Shown: in pieces, positions 24,481 through 34,548 of the stretch
Position numbering within the stretch: the first letter of the stretch is position 1
Layout of the letters: every line of letters begins with the position of its first letter
Position numbers and translations under genes: made by a program
Notes under the pieces: generated by a model
The model's database searches: none
Told to the model about the DNA's origin: nothing
The model's input: the letters and a program-made list of their open reading frames with translations, nothing else
Source: Lunularia cruciata
Lineage: Eukaryota > Streptophyta > Marchantiopsida > Lunulariales > Lunulariaceae
Direction: 5' to 3'
NCBI GenBank assembly: GCA_948567375.1
Contig: OX419756.1
Coordinates: 57,204,552 to 57,268,551 of the forward strand
DNA length: 64,000 bases

Positions 24481-27141
24481 AAGCACAAGTTCCGAGGATT
24501 TTAGGCTGCAAATATCGAAGAAAAATGCTTCTGTCAAAGTCTCATGGCACTTCGGTTACAGTGACTATATTACTGTTTTATCTCGAAGGACAAACGTCAA
24601 CAACGAACTTAAGTAAATCAGAACCCTCTAGTTGACAATATTAACAGCCCGAGACAGGAATCAGAAGCAGAGCAACAGTACTTTAGAGTAGCCATCATCC
24701 TCCACGAGAAGATTGCAAAAGAGATTCTGCAGGCACACTTGTCTAGGCGGTCACCAAGAGCATCTGGCACTAAAGACAGGAGCAGACGTTTCTGCGACCG
24801 CTTGTTGGGCCACGTTGGCAGCCCCCGTTTGTTGTGGTGTCGCCAAGTCATATGACACCTTCTTGTGTACGTCGAGTACAATCCGACATCCCTTATTTCC
24901 ATTTTACCCCTTATGTCTATTCCTTGTACGGCCTGATGGGTGTCTTCCCATGCTTCTTGTCATCACACGAGGTCGCCTTCTTCATATTTCCTCAGGTTCA
25001 CGTGTGTTCCCTCACCTGGATTGTCTAAACTGTGCGGTCCCTCCTCCATCGATTGACCTCTCGGTGATACTGTATTATACTATCTCGGCACTTTCCGCAT
25101 CAGATACTGTGGGATATTTAAAGGAAGGTTGATGATTTCATAGCAAAAGAGCTCGGGGCTTCTGTGCAAGACGTGAAATAGATATGTACTCTGTGTATTA
25201 CTCTGGCTGCAAGTTGAGGGACAGCTTGAGCCATTATGAAAAGAACCGCGACTCACATAAGATAACAAGGATGGGAAGGCCCCATCGCTCCGAATAAGGA
25301 TAAAACCTAAGCCATTATCGAGAGTGAAAGGGGTAGCTGCCTGCTAGCAGTAGCCTGCCATGCTTCAATAGTTGGTATACCTTACGACTTGCCTAAGTCG
25401 GATATCTAAGATGCGGTAGTTTGTAGACCTTACGATATCTTAGATATAGTAGGGTCAATTTCTCATATCGATACTATTGGGGTCTTACCCCATTCTAGCG
25501 CTTTTGTCTCTCCTTTATACGCTTGATGGCGTTTTCCTATCCTTCTTCTGTTGTATATTATCGCCTTTTCACCTGCTAACAGTAGATTGGGAGCATTGGG
25601 TTTGAGCAGAAGAGTACGTGACGGAAGGAAAGGGAGCGGGTAGGTGTCCGTCCAGGTTTGTGGGCCTTACATCTCCCACCCATCCATAAATGGAGACCAT
25701 TCCTTGCCAATTGAGTATCCATATTGAGCCTCTGGTTGCACTATATGCCTGCACAGGAAAAGCAGCTGCGTCCGACTGCCCATGGAAAGGAAACACTTGT
25801 CTTCTTCATGCATGCGGTTCTTCTCAACCCTGTGCCCTCCGATGAACGTGCTGCGGAAGCCATCTTCCACTTACACGACGATAGAGCGTTTTCTTATCTA
25901 TCTAAGGTCAATCGAATCATTCCAATTTTAGCTCCTGGTAATCACAAAGATGTCGGCTTACAGCGGACGGTTGTCGAGTTCTGATTCGGCATGATAACCA
26001 GGCCTCCGTCATTGAGTAGGCATGGAGAAGCTCAACTTGTTTTAATTAACTCAACGTGGATAGACGAACACTAGGAATCACGGTTCTGGGAAGAGGAAAT
26101 TGGTGGTACAAAACTTGCATTACAAATAGAACGTTGGGGAATGAATATTGATGGTCACGCTTATTTACGTGACCATCGGTGGTTCTCAGTTGACACTTGG
26201 GGAGAACTTTTTCTACAACTAAGATTGGACACAGACTACCTTTGTTGCTCGCGTATCGCTAACGTCGATCCACCAGTTCTCAGTACCAGTTCCAAAGTAC
26301 TGGGAATTCCCAGATGACCGATCCCGTTTGAAAACCCTTCGTTTCTACTTTCAATGAACAGTTCTATAATTCAAAGAGGTGTCAATTTAAACTGTTCTTG
26401 TTGACGCTGCTCACAAGCTATACAAGAGGGACTGGTGACGTACGACAGTGTTAACCCGTGCCTAAACACAACCAAGCGGTATCTTGATCTGGTTAATTGA
26501 ACAACTGTGTTTTGAGGAAAGGACAGGCATATAACACACTTGTCAATGCTCGGAGAAAACCTGGTTATTGATATTACTCTGAAACCCTAATGTACATTGA
26601 ATGGCCGAGAACAGGATTGCTGTCGACATTCTTAGGTAAAGCGAACTCATGAAGCCTTAAGACGTACAAATGCAACGGAGGCAAATTAAAGTGAAAATAC
26701 TTTGTGTTTATTACAAGACTACTCGAGAATGCAAAGTCGACAACTCTAGGAGTCACATCTGATTGATCAGGAAAAGGGAAGGATGAATGAATTAGTGTCG
26801 GTTGAAGGAAGCACTGCAGTTATATTGACGCAAGTTATAGACCGTTAAAAAGCGTGATGGTGAAGATAGCTATTTAGATGCCGTAAGAAGCGCATATCTC
26901 AAAAGAAGCAGCAGGCGGAGCCGACATACTTATCCGTATAAGACGCAGCATCACTTTTACGCGGAGATAGATGACCAACTCGCCCTTAATCATCCACCGA
27001 CATTCCATATTAAAATTCGACATCCATCCATAGAACTTGACCAACAAAAGCTCTTATGCAGAAGACCAGAGGAGAGCAGGATGTTTCACGGCATTTCATG
27101 AGATCTTAATGAGCTACGTCATTCTCTCTTCAATGTAAGTA
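24481..27141. other. Intergenic between SSI and the U-box gene, nothing recognised
   Basis: About 2.7 kb without a recognisable gene or transposon domain. Two inverted repeats occur: ATATCTAAGA at 25402-25411 with its complement at 25438-25447, and a 10-bp hairpin at 26150-26177. The right end includes the U-box gene 3' untranslated region. Confidence 0.35.
26150..26177. repeat. Perfect 10-bp hairpin
   Basis: GATGGTCACG at 26150-26159 is followed by an 8-base loop and its exact complement CGTGACCATC at 26168-26177. The arms contain a GTCAC/GTGAC core. Function is unknown. Confidence 0.8.
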
Positions 27142-30100
27142 TCACAATTGAGGAAGCACTGGATTTTGGGGTCCGTTGAAAGACCAAACTGATTGTGCAC
27201 CCGGAGTGGTATAAAAGCCTCCGAGGTGCGGCCTTTCTGCATTAGGTATTGTAGACCATGCTGAGTTGCCCAGACCTAAACCACCCACTGTTGACCAGTT
27301 GTCTCTAGTGTTCTCCAGCATTGGCCTGCAGAGACAACGGCAGTTTCGTTAGAGAAAGATCGTCACCAACTAGCTGTATCGTTCCCAACGTGTAGTCCAA
27401 TCTGACACCTTTAGATTCGAGGATATAGAGAACACACAACAACAATAGAGGAAATAGCCACGTACATTAGAACAGTGGATCGCAAAACCTTTGAGACTTA
27501 AGAACAAGATATTATAGATACTGATACGACCTGAAGGTCAGTATCAGTATCTATACATTTACAAGAGTCAATTTACATCCTGAGTGTTTCGCTTCGAAGA
27601 TAACAAGCACAAGCCCTACAGGAGGACGAAGAGAACATATCCAGACAAGGTAGAAAACAAAAAGTGTCCAAGCTAGCGTTTAAAAGAGTTGCTGAAAGGT
27701 CCGATAGAACATACCCTCTAGAAAGACGTGTCATATTTTCTTTATACTCAATTATTTGACCCCGCAGAATGTGATTGGGACGCAAGGTTTTATCTACACC
27801 ACTGCCGTAACCGCCAGGTGGAGGTGGCAAAACTTCTCCAGTCATAGGGCTTGTGTCATGCGTTCTGCAATCCAAGGGAGAAAGTGAGCAAAAATAACAG
27901 ATCAATCATATATCTTGGGCCATCCATTAGAGATAAGCAACTTCTCGGATGCATTCACTTTCATGAGAGGAGTGCCGAATATGCAGTACAAATTCTATCA
28001 GTGCTGCAATATTGCGTCTAATCTTAGCTCTGACTTAGTATGTCCGTTACAAACTCAAAGTTACTACACATTAATTTCGAAAGCAGTGAAAACACGACAA
28101 GAGGAGATTGGTGGAAATTTAACAGAGCAGACGACTAAACCGAAATTGTGACAGGAAGTAACAGAACGTACTTAACTAACAAACAAAAAGTAATGCTTCA
28201 AAGAAAATTCAATGGGAAAGCAAAGAGTTAAGGGAGGAAACGAGAACTAGATGAGTAAACTGTAAATATGGGTCTGAACCTATTCTGGAAGTCTTTCAAC
28301 TATTTGAGAACAGGGACTACTGTGATCCAGAGTAATTCAACGAAATGATGTTTGATGGCATGACTGTACTAGCAAATTTGGCACCTCTGATTACCGGCTT
28401 GGAACAAACCAAAGGCACGATAATCGCCCTGCCACTTTTAAAGGACAGCATCAACACACCTCTACCTCTATTTCTACAGGTTTTCTTTGATTTTATTTAT
28501 TCTAACGAATCAAAAACAGGTTTCGAAGACGAATGAGAGGGACCTTAACTCCACAGTGCCCACTCTGCCATCGAGAGTAAACCGATAAAATCAAGAAATA
28601 CATTCATGCAGTGCACAATACTAACGTATACAGGTGACCTAGGGAATGATAATATATGATAAATTACAGAAAGTGTGAAAAGACCAGGAACTACCGTTGA
28701 ACTATCTTTGCTGTGGGAGAACGGAACAGAAGCCAAAAATATGTGCAATTGCATGAACTAGCAAAGCTTTTGCAGTATTAACGGAATGAACTAAACGCTA
28801 GTCGAAGACCGATTTGGGAACCAGAAACAAGGACATGGCATAGTGTCACATGGCCAATCAACGATTCATTAGCTCCAACTGCTGCCCTACAGTAGACACC
28901 TACGGAAGGCCTCGGAGTTCCCACCAGTTTGCTGGGAAACCGCAAATCAAAAGTTTAGGCCGAGTGTTGGAAGTACTGAAACCACTACAACTCAATATAT
29001 TGAGTAATGGAACGCAAATACGGTACGCGTAGAAATCAAAATAGCAGTACAAATGCAGAGGGAGCATTCTGCAACATATGAGAAAATGCAGTAAGATACG
29101 AAGTGTAGGCTTCTATGAGCTCCCGGCTTTACGCTGGACAACTTAGCAGCTTAGGGTGCGGGTGCTATACAGTGTATTAGAATATTCGCAGTATCTCAGA
29201 AAGAATACTAGCAGTATCTCCGAAAGAATATTAGCAGTATCTCCGAAAGAATATTAGCAGTATCTCATACTACCCTGATAAACACACAGCTAATTCTTGA
29301 AGTTCCCAAGCTCGTAAGAAGCTACGAGCAAGGTGGACGTGAGTCCTAAGCATTAGAATGAGATCCCCGTAACGTACCAAGCTATGTGCAAAGTTTTTCA
29401 CGAGGAGAGGGAAAACTTGACATTCTTCAACTATATAACAAACGCATGTGATATTCTATGCCCTTCGTGCTTACTGAGAAAGAAGATGACAGAATTTTCT
29501 GTGAGGTTCTTTGTCCTAGCCACAGGGGCTCCCGATTTAATGAGAAAAGTAACGTCGCTGCTAAACAAGCTAGCATGTCGGGATACAACATAAAAACCTT
29601 ATAGACGGTGTAGCGTGTAGCCGGTAACTAGTGACCACGATTATTTTATAACTCTCATTACACTGCACCTACTTTCTCATCTGACATAGAAAGAGGCTTA
29701 GACAAACATGAAAGATCGGATCCAAATCCACGTCACACACTATATCATATCTGTAAATAGCAAACTGGGGGGTAGTTACATACTGGAGCCACAGTTCAAT
29801 AGCAGCACGCTCGTAGGAGTGGCCATCAGCGGTAATAACAGGTTCCACCATGACTTGATGCGTGATGCAGTCAAGAAACTCTGGTGGTATGCGCGGATCC
29901 CAGATTCCAATGGCGGACTCAAAAGCAGAATGATCAGACCACAAACTCTGGCTATTACCAACGGGCAATGGAGTCAAAAATTCCCCACTACCGCTACCTA
30001 AACCCACATGCTGGTGTGGAGAGAAAAGGGAAGTTGGCAACTGGTTTTCAGGTTCTAGGGGATGGGTGAGCGTCCTCAATGGATCCTTCTGTGAGTTCAT

Positions 30101-30793
30101 GAAACTATTGCCCAGATAGTTCCAAGGCAGGGGTTTTGCTAAGCTGGGCAGTTGTTCAGTTGGGAACTCCCACAACTGCCACTTGTCCCCTGCAGACTGT
30201 ACGTCACTAGGATCATCTAAGGACGGTGGTTGCCCCCAAGGTCCCAGAATCTGTGGCAGTTGGTCCTGCGGCACATGGGTCTGACTCTGGCTAGTGATGG
30301 GAACTGGCAGCTGAATGGTAGCAGGCATATGCAGAGGGCCAGATACAGGCGTGTGTCCAGGCAATTGGACTGACTTGCCAATTGGAGTTTGAGCCACAAG
30401 AGGAGGCAGCACATGCGTTTTTGATACCACGGAACCATGAACAGGTGTGAGGATAGAGCCCGTGTTGCTGCTTGTAATTGAAGCTGAAGGAATTGGTGCA
30501 AGAGAAGGTGCAGATGAATGTACAGGTGGTCCCCCTGATGAGACCACACTTGAAAGCTGCGGGATGACAGATCCTTGAAGGCCGTGGCCAAAAATTAGAT
30601 TGGGATGTGAATCCACAGGAGTACTCAGGGTATCTACAGAGGGACTAGCATGCTCCAATGGCTGCTTAGGCTCCTGATGGCTTTCAAGATTTGAAGAAGG
30701 TGGAGATGCGACATTGTTGTGTGAGAAAAGCCGTTGCCATGATCTTGACTGAGAAGAATTGGTAGACTGTTGTTTCACCTCCACCTGCACCAT
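27142..30793 (-). CDS. U-box domain protein, probable E3 ubiquitin ligase
   Basis: U-box proteins bind E2 enzymes and promote ubiquitin transfer to substrates. Three exons join in phase: 30793-29784, 27864-27715 and 27325-27142 (stop TGA), giving 447 residues. The ATG at 30793 is preceded by an in-frame TGA with no acceptor between, which supports this start. Residues 1-300 are low complexity, rich in Ser, Pro, Gln, His and Thr, and probably disordered. The U-box spans about 303-380: FLDCITHQVMVEPVITADGH, then SYERAAIELWL. It crosses the first intron at Leu-Gln-Thr (WLQ|T) and goes on with HDTSPMTGEV and TLRPNHILRGQIIEY. Between these last two parts is an extra segment PPPPGGYGSGVD, longer than the usual loop. 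The tail is short and Gly/Trp-containing (LGLGNSAWSTIPN). No ARM repeats, WD repeats or kinase domain are present. The substrate is unknown. Intron 1 is 1.9 kb, long for this region. Confidence 0.85.
27513..27555. repeat. Strong imperfect hairpin in intron 2 of the U-box gene
   Basis: TATAGATACTGATA (27513-27526) pairs exactly with TATCAGTATCTATA (27542-27555). Inside it GACCT (27528-27532) pairs with AGGTC (27535-27539). The result is a 19-bp stem with one small internal mismatch and a 2-base loop. Confidence 0.85.
29179..29266. repeat. 23-bp minisatellite, about four units, in U-box intron 1
   Basis: The unit AGCAGTATCTCCGAAAGAAT plus ATT repeats four times with few changes. The first copies are the most diverged. 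Confidence 0.85.
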
Positions 30794-32622
30794 TTTCAGC
30801 CAGTTTCAAGTGAGTGGCAAGGACCGAATGTGCTGATAACGATCAATTGTAGAGTGGAGGAAATCACTTTCATGAAATAAATACATTCCTGTAAGATAAA
30901 TTAACATAAAATGACCCAAATAAGCTGGAATCTGGAACATGCGTTCTGCTAGTTCATCCTCAAGCCCCAGTATACAATGTTGATTTGGATGATCCGTTGC
31001 ACAATACAACCACAGCCGAAGTTCTTCCGCTTATTGATTCCCTAATTCAGCCATCATAAGTTGCAGAAGGGAGGGCTTTTTTAAGCGAAAAATCAAATTG
31101 GTCTATTAGACATAGCAGCTAGAAGCTATTAGTCTGTTAAGACATTGCATTTGAGAATTAGCAGGTCTTCCATACCTATAAACCTCATGTTCAATGGCAC
31201 ATAGAGCCAACACTAGATTCAAACAATGTAGATTTCAGGAGCATCCCGATATACGATTGGGGATCGAACATGATTGTATCCAGGAAAGGCATCTGCGCTG
31301 AACCTCAAGGGCATACGTATCCAAATAATCTCTTCCACCCTCTACAGTGAAAATTTAGTCGATAATTTGACTAGATTTTGCTTTACGGTTACTTGCCAGA
31401 TAAGATGGAAACTCTCTTAGAAATTCACGACAACAAATTTAGATGGGATTGTAACAACAACAGTAGCAGTACGAGATCTCCCATACATAAGTCAACAGGG
31501 AGACAACGACGAGGAGGCAAGGGAAAACAATCCTTACACAGATCCTGGTAATCTACTGTGCTCCTAAAATCTACATTGTTTGAATCTAGTTTTGGCTCTC
31601 CGTATCAATGGACAGAAGATTGATAGGTATGGAAGACTTGCTACTGATTAGAAGCCTACCTTCTGGGGTTATATGAGCACAGATTTTGGTTTAGATGTCG
31701 GATAGAGAGACCGTCGGTACCACGTCTTCAAAGTTGCAAGATGGAAGTATGAAGTCTGGGGAACGATATTACAGGGACAGGAAAGTGGTGAAGGAAATAT
31801 TGCGAGTCAACCAGAACACGGTCTCTCTGGTTTGGGTTTCCATGACTCCAGCAAAGAGTGCTTGTGTCGCTTCCATGAGAATTTCCTCACAACATTTGCT
31901 AAAAAGGGTTCCCTCTTCTCGAATAAGAACCGAGCTATTTCTGCATATTGGGGAATAGATTTCAGCTGTGCAAGACATGACTCTCGTCACAAGAGCGATG
32001 TCTTGGGGTACTTAGGCCGTAGGACATCAGCTATTTGATGGTCTCGTATCTGGCAACTGATAATACTTAGAGGGAGACTAATCATCTAAGCCAGAATGTT
32101 ATTCCTATTTGTATAGAAAAATGAAAGGGATTAGGTACTTAAAAGGCAATAGTCTAAAGCAAGCGGGCAATGCCCTGCGTAGAATATGAGTAATGGAACG
32201 TCATATACCCACTATATGACATTGATGTTTTACCAACTTTGTGACCGACCAGGTGATCGTTCTTCTAACAAGTACCTCTTTTCCTGTATTTTCAAACGGG
32301 CAGTTAATACTCGTAGCCAAATTATTATTTTTCGCGACAGCAGCCTTTCCCTGACTTTCAAGGTGCGGGGTGAAACAATTCGCCATTTCTTTCCAACGTA
32401 CAAGTGATTATGCAATGACTTAGGAGCAAGTAACATAATCACCAGAATGTGCTGACGTGTCAAGTATCTCAGTACTCGTGTAAGAGTCAGTGTTTGACTG
32501 AAACCTTACATCACGTAAACCCAAAGCGGTGTGATTGCTCGTGGAGATAGCTTCTCTTAGTTCAGCATTCGAGACCTAAACTTCACCAGATTCAATGTAC
32601 AAGAGGAAGTGAAAGATGGGAA
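30794..32622. other. Spacer between the U-box gene and the NST1-like gene
   Basis: Expected to hold the U-box promoter and leader and the 3' end of the upstream gene. It contains a long inverted repeat (31159-31643). A minus-strand frame (about 32005-31769) is open from an AG at its left edge and encodes some 80 residues with the block SVLIREEGTLFSKCCEEILM. I recognise no family, and it may be chance or an untranslated exon. Confidence 0.35.
31159..31643. repeat. Inverted repeat, arms of about 84 bp with a 316-bp spacer
   Basis: The left arm (31159-31242) contains GTCTTCCATACCTATAAACC and, further on, CTAGATTCAAACAATGTAGA. The right arm (31559-31643) is its reverse complement with some mismatches and small gaps. 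The spacer is not palindromic. The structure could be a foldback transposon remnant, or two opposed copies of one repeat. Confidence 0.8.
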
Positions 32623-34548
32623 TCATACCGTTGCTTGTGAGAGGTCAGAGACACCACTCCCACTCGACCCGTTCATCTGAGACTTTCCTCCATTCTGACT
32701 TAGGACTTCTGTTCGGCCACTCACGTTCATGCTTAATGTAGATGATGCTACATTACCCTCGGGTGTAGATTGACTACTCTTTCCCCAAACTTTAGTCCAA
32801 GGCATTCGATTCCACGGGGAATATGAGCTGTCGGTCAACTTCCCATTCCCATTCACAGTTCCTGAGCCATTACTCCCAGCTGGTAGATTGGAGTTGGGGA
32901 GATTAGCTGTTTTACCAACCTTGCTTCCGGAATTCAAACCCCCTGTTAGGCCCTTGCCCCAAAATGATGTATTATTTTGGTGAGCTACACCAGTCTTCGA
33001 GGGAACTACACCTGTTCCTTTAACCGGACCTGCGTATCTTATACTTGCAGGCTTTCCACAAGGTCCAGATCCAGCTTTGACCGGAAGATCAGCTCCCTTG
33101 CATCCTAATTCTACCCCAACACCTCTCAAGCTTTTCGACGTTTTCTTGACCTCCCCATTCTGCACAGTACTGCCTTTCTTCTCCACCTCGACCCGTTTCT
33201 CTCCATCACTCTTCTTCTCTTGGTGCTCCTTATCTTTTTTCTTCTTCGAATCCTCTGAGTCGGTATCTCTGGACTTCTCCTTCGCCAGTTCCTTATCCTT
33301 TTCCTTCACCTTTTCTAGTCGCCTCCTCTCTGCGTCTCGTTCCCTTCTGAGTTCTCGCTCACGCTCAGCAGCAGCTTCTCTCTCACTTTCTTTCTCAGCC
33401 TCCAGCTTTTCGTCTCGGAGCCTCCTTCTTTCCTCCACTAGACGTGCTACTTCTTCTCTTTGTCTCCGTTCTTCTGCCTCAAGTTGTTCCCTTTCTAGCC
33501 GGGCCTGCCGCTTCTCTTCTGCCTTTCTTCGTGCTTTGTCGCCCCTGCTTCCTTGAGACACTCCACCCTCGTCTCCTTTCCTTTGTCCACCTCTGCGTCC
33601 TCCGTTCACAGTTCCGTCTTCTCCTGGTCTCTCTCCTCTCCACAGCTTTCTCCACACCCATCGAAGACAAAAAAAGACGAATGCAAAACCCTTGTAAAGG
33701 GCAAAGAACAGGCCTCCCTGATGGGCCTCGCCTGCCAAACAGCTTTCCCCGGAGAAAAATCCCCCACCATAACCAGAACCTGCCCAGGTTCCTGCTCCAA
33801 CTCCTACGCCTCCAACTCCATTTGCACCACCACCACCTCCTCCCCCCCAATATGCTGCACCTGTCCAACTCCTTCCGGGCCAGTTCGTTGCACTCCAAGA
33901 CCCACTTCCACTTCCCCATCCGACAGCACCCGGTGCAGCAACCCATGCCTTGTTCCCCGTCCAGCCTCTGCCGCCTGACACCCAGCCTCCTCTCTCAGGC
34001 CAGCCCCTGCCTCCCCATCCTCGTGAATTTCTTGATCCCAAGAAAGCTCCTGGTACCGACCCAGCTCCGCTTGTTGGCTGGATGCCTGACAATGGCCCGC
34101 CTGGGGCCATTCCTCCCGAAATTCCCACTCCTGCTGGAGCCCCCGGAACATCGAGAACAGGCCTTTTCGAAACATGCCCACAAAATGTACACATAAATCG
34201 CCCACCACCGGGAGTCTGGTCCCGGTATGCTGAGAGGCAATTGCGGCACCGCCTAGTTGCCTCTTTGCGCCATTTCGCAGCTTCCTGCGCTTCAATCCTT
34301 CGTCTCTCTCGCAGCAGGGCACTTCGTTTTGCACGCCACATAGACAAGCGCGGCATTGCTAGCTCGTACCATCCCAAACTAATTAATAAAACACCTACAC
34401 AGGCTAATCTTGGCGAAGTTACCTCAAAGCGGAATCCAGGAGGCAACAGTTGAGAGAGCGCCCATAAAATAATGAGGGGGATGATGAGCCAAGGCAGCAT
34501 CGTCACAATGCGCCGCGACCACCTTGACGCCACGCAGAGAATGCACAT
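32623..34548 (-). CDS. Membrane, zinc-ribbon and coiled-coil protein (plant 'stress response NST1-like')
   Basis: A single long open frame of 641 residues; an in-frame TGA precedes the ATG at 34548 (Met17 is an alternative start). Residues 17-38 (LPWLIIPLIILWALSQLLPP) and 48-65 look like two membrane segments. A basic helix follows, and then a four-cysteine zinc-ribbon-like motif: CRNC at 101-104 and CTFC at 120-123. Residues about 140-275 are Gly/Trp/Ser-rich. Near 280-300 is a third hydrophobic stretch (LFFALYKGFAFVFFCLRWVW). Residues about 325-470 are Arg/Glu/Lys-rich and predicted as a long coiled coil, and the last 170 are Ser/Gly/Asn-rich. I recall similar plant proteins carrying the automatic name NST1-like, which mostly reflects the charged coiled coil. 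The real function is unknown. An ER or other endomembrane location is an inference. The stop overlaps a GTATGA donor-like site, so a spliced longer form cannot be excluded. Confidence 0.8.
   Translation of the reverse strand: MCILCVASRWSRRIVTMLPWLIIPLIILWALSQLLPPGFRFEVTSPRLACVGVLLISLGWYELAMPRLSMWRAKRSALLRERRRIEAQEAAKWRKEATRRCRNCLSAYRDQTPGGGRFMCTFCGHVSKRPVLDVPGAPAGVGISGGMAPGGPLSGIQPTSGAGSVPGAFLGSRNSRGWGGRGWPERGGWVSGGRGWTGNKAWVAAPGAVGWGSGSGSWSATNWPGRSWTGAAYWGGGGGGGANGVGGVGVGAGTWAGSGYGGGFFSGESCLAGEAHQGGLFFALYKGFAFVFFCLRWVWRKLWRGERPGEDGTVNGGRRGGQRKGDEGGVSQGSRGDKARRKAEEKRQARLEREQLEAEERRQREEVARLVEERRRLRDEKLEAEKESEREAAAERERELRRERDAERRRLEKVKEKDKELAKEKSRDTDSEDSKKKKDKEHQEKKSDGEKRVEVEKKGSTVQNGEVKKTSKSLRGVGVELGCKGADLPVKAGSGPCGKPASIRYAGPVKGTGVVPSKTGVAHQNNTSFWGKGLTGGLNSGSKVGKTANLPNSNLPAGSNGSGTVNGNGKLTDSSYSPWNRMPWTKVWGKSSQSTPEGNVASSTLSMNVSGRTEVLSQNGGKSQMNGSSGSGVSDLSQATV

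Noticed and set aside
33077-34453. Long plus-strand frames (159, 250, 141 and 167 codons) opposite the NST1-like gene
   Set aside because: They are Ser/Leu/Pro low-complexity shadows caused by the Arg/Glu/Lys- and Gly-rich coding strand. The minus-strand frame is longer and has clear domains.
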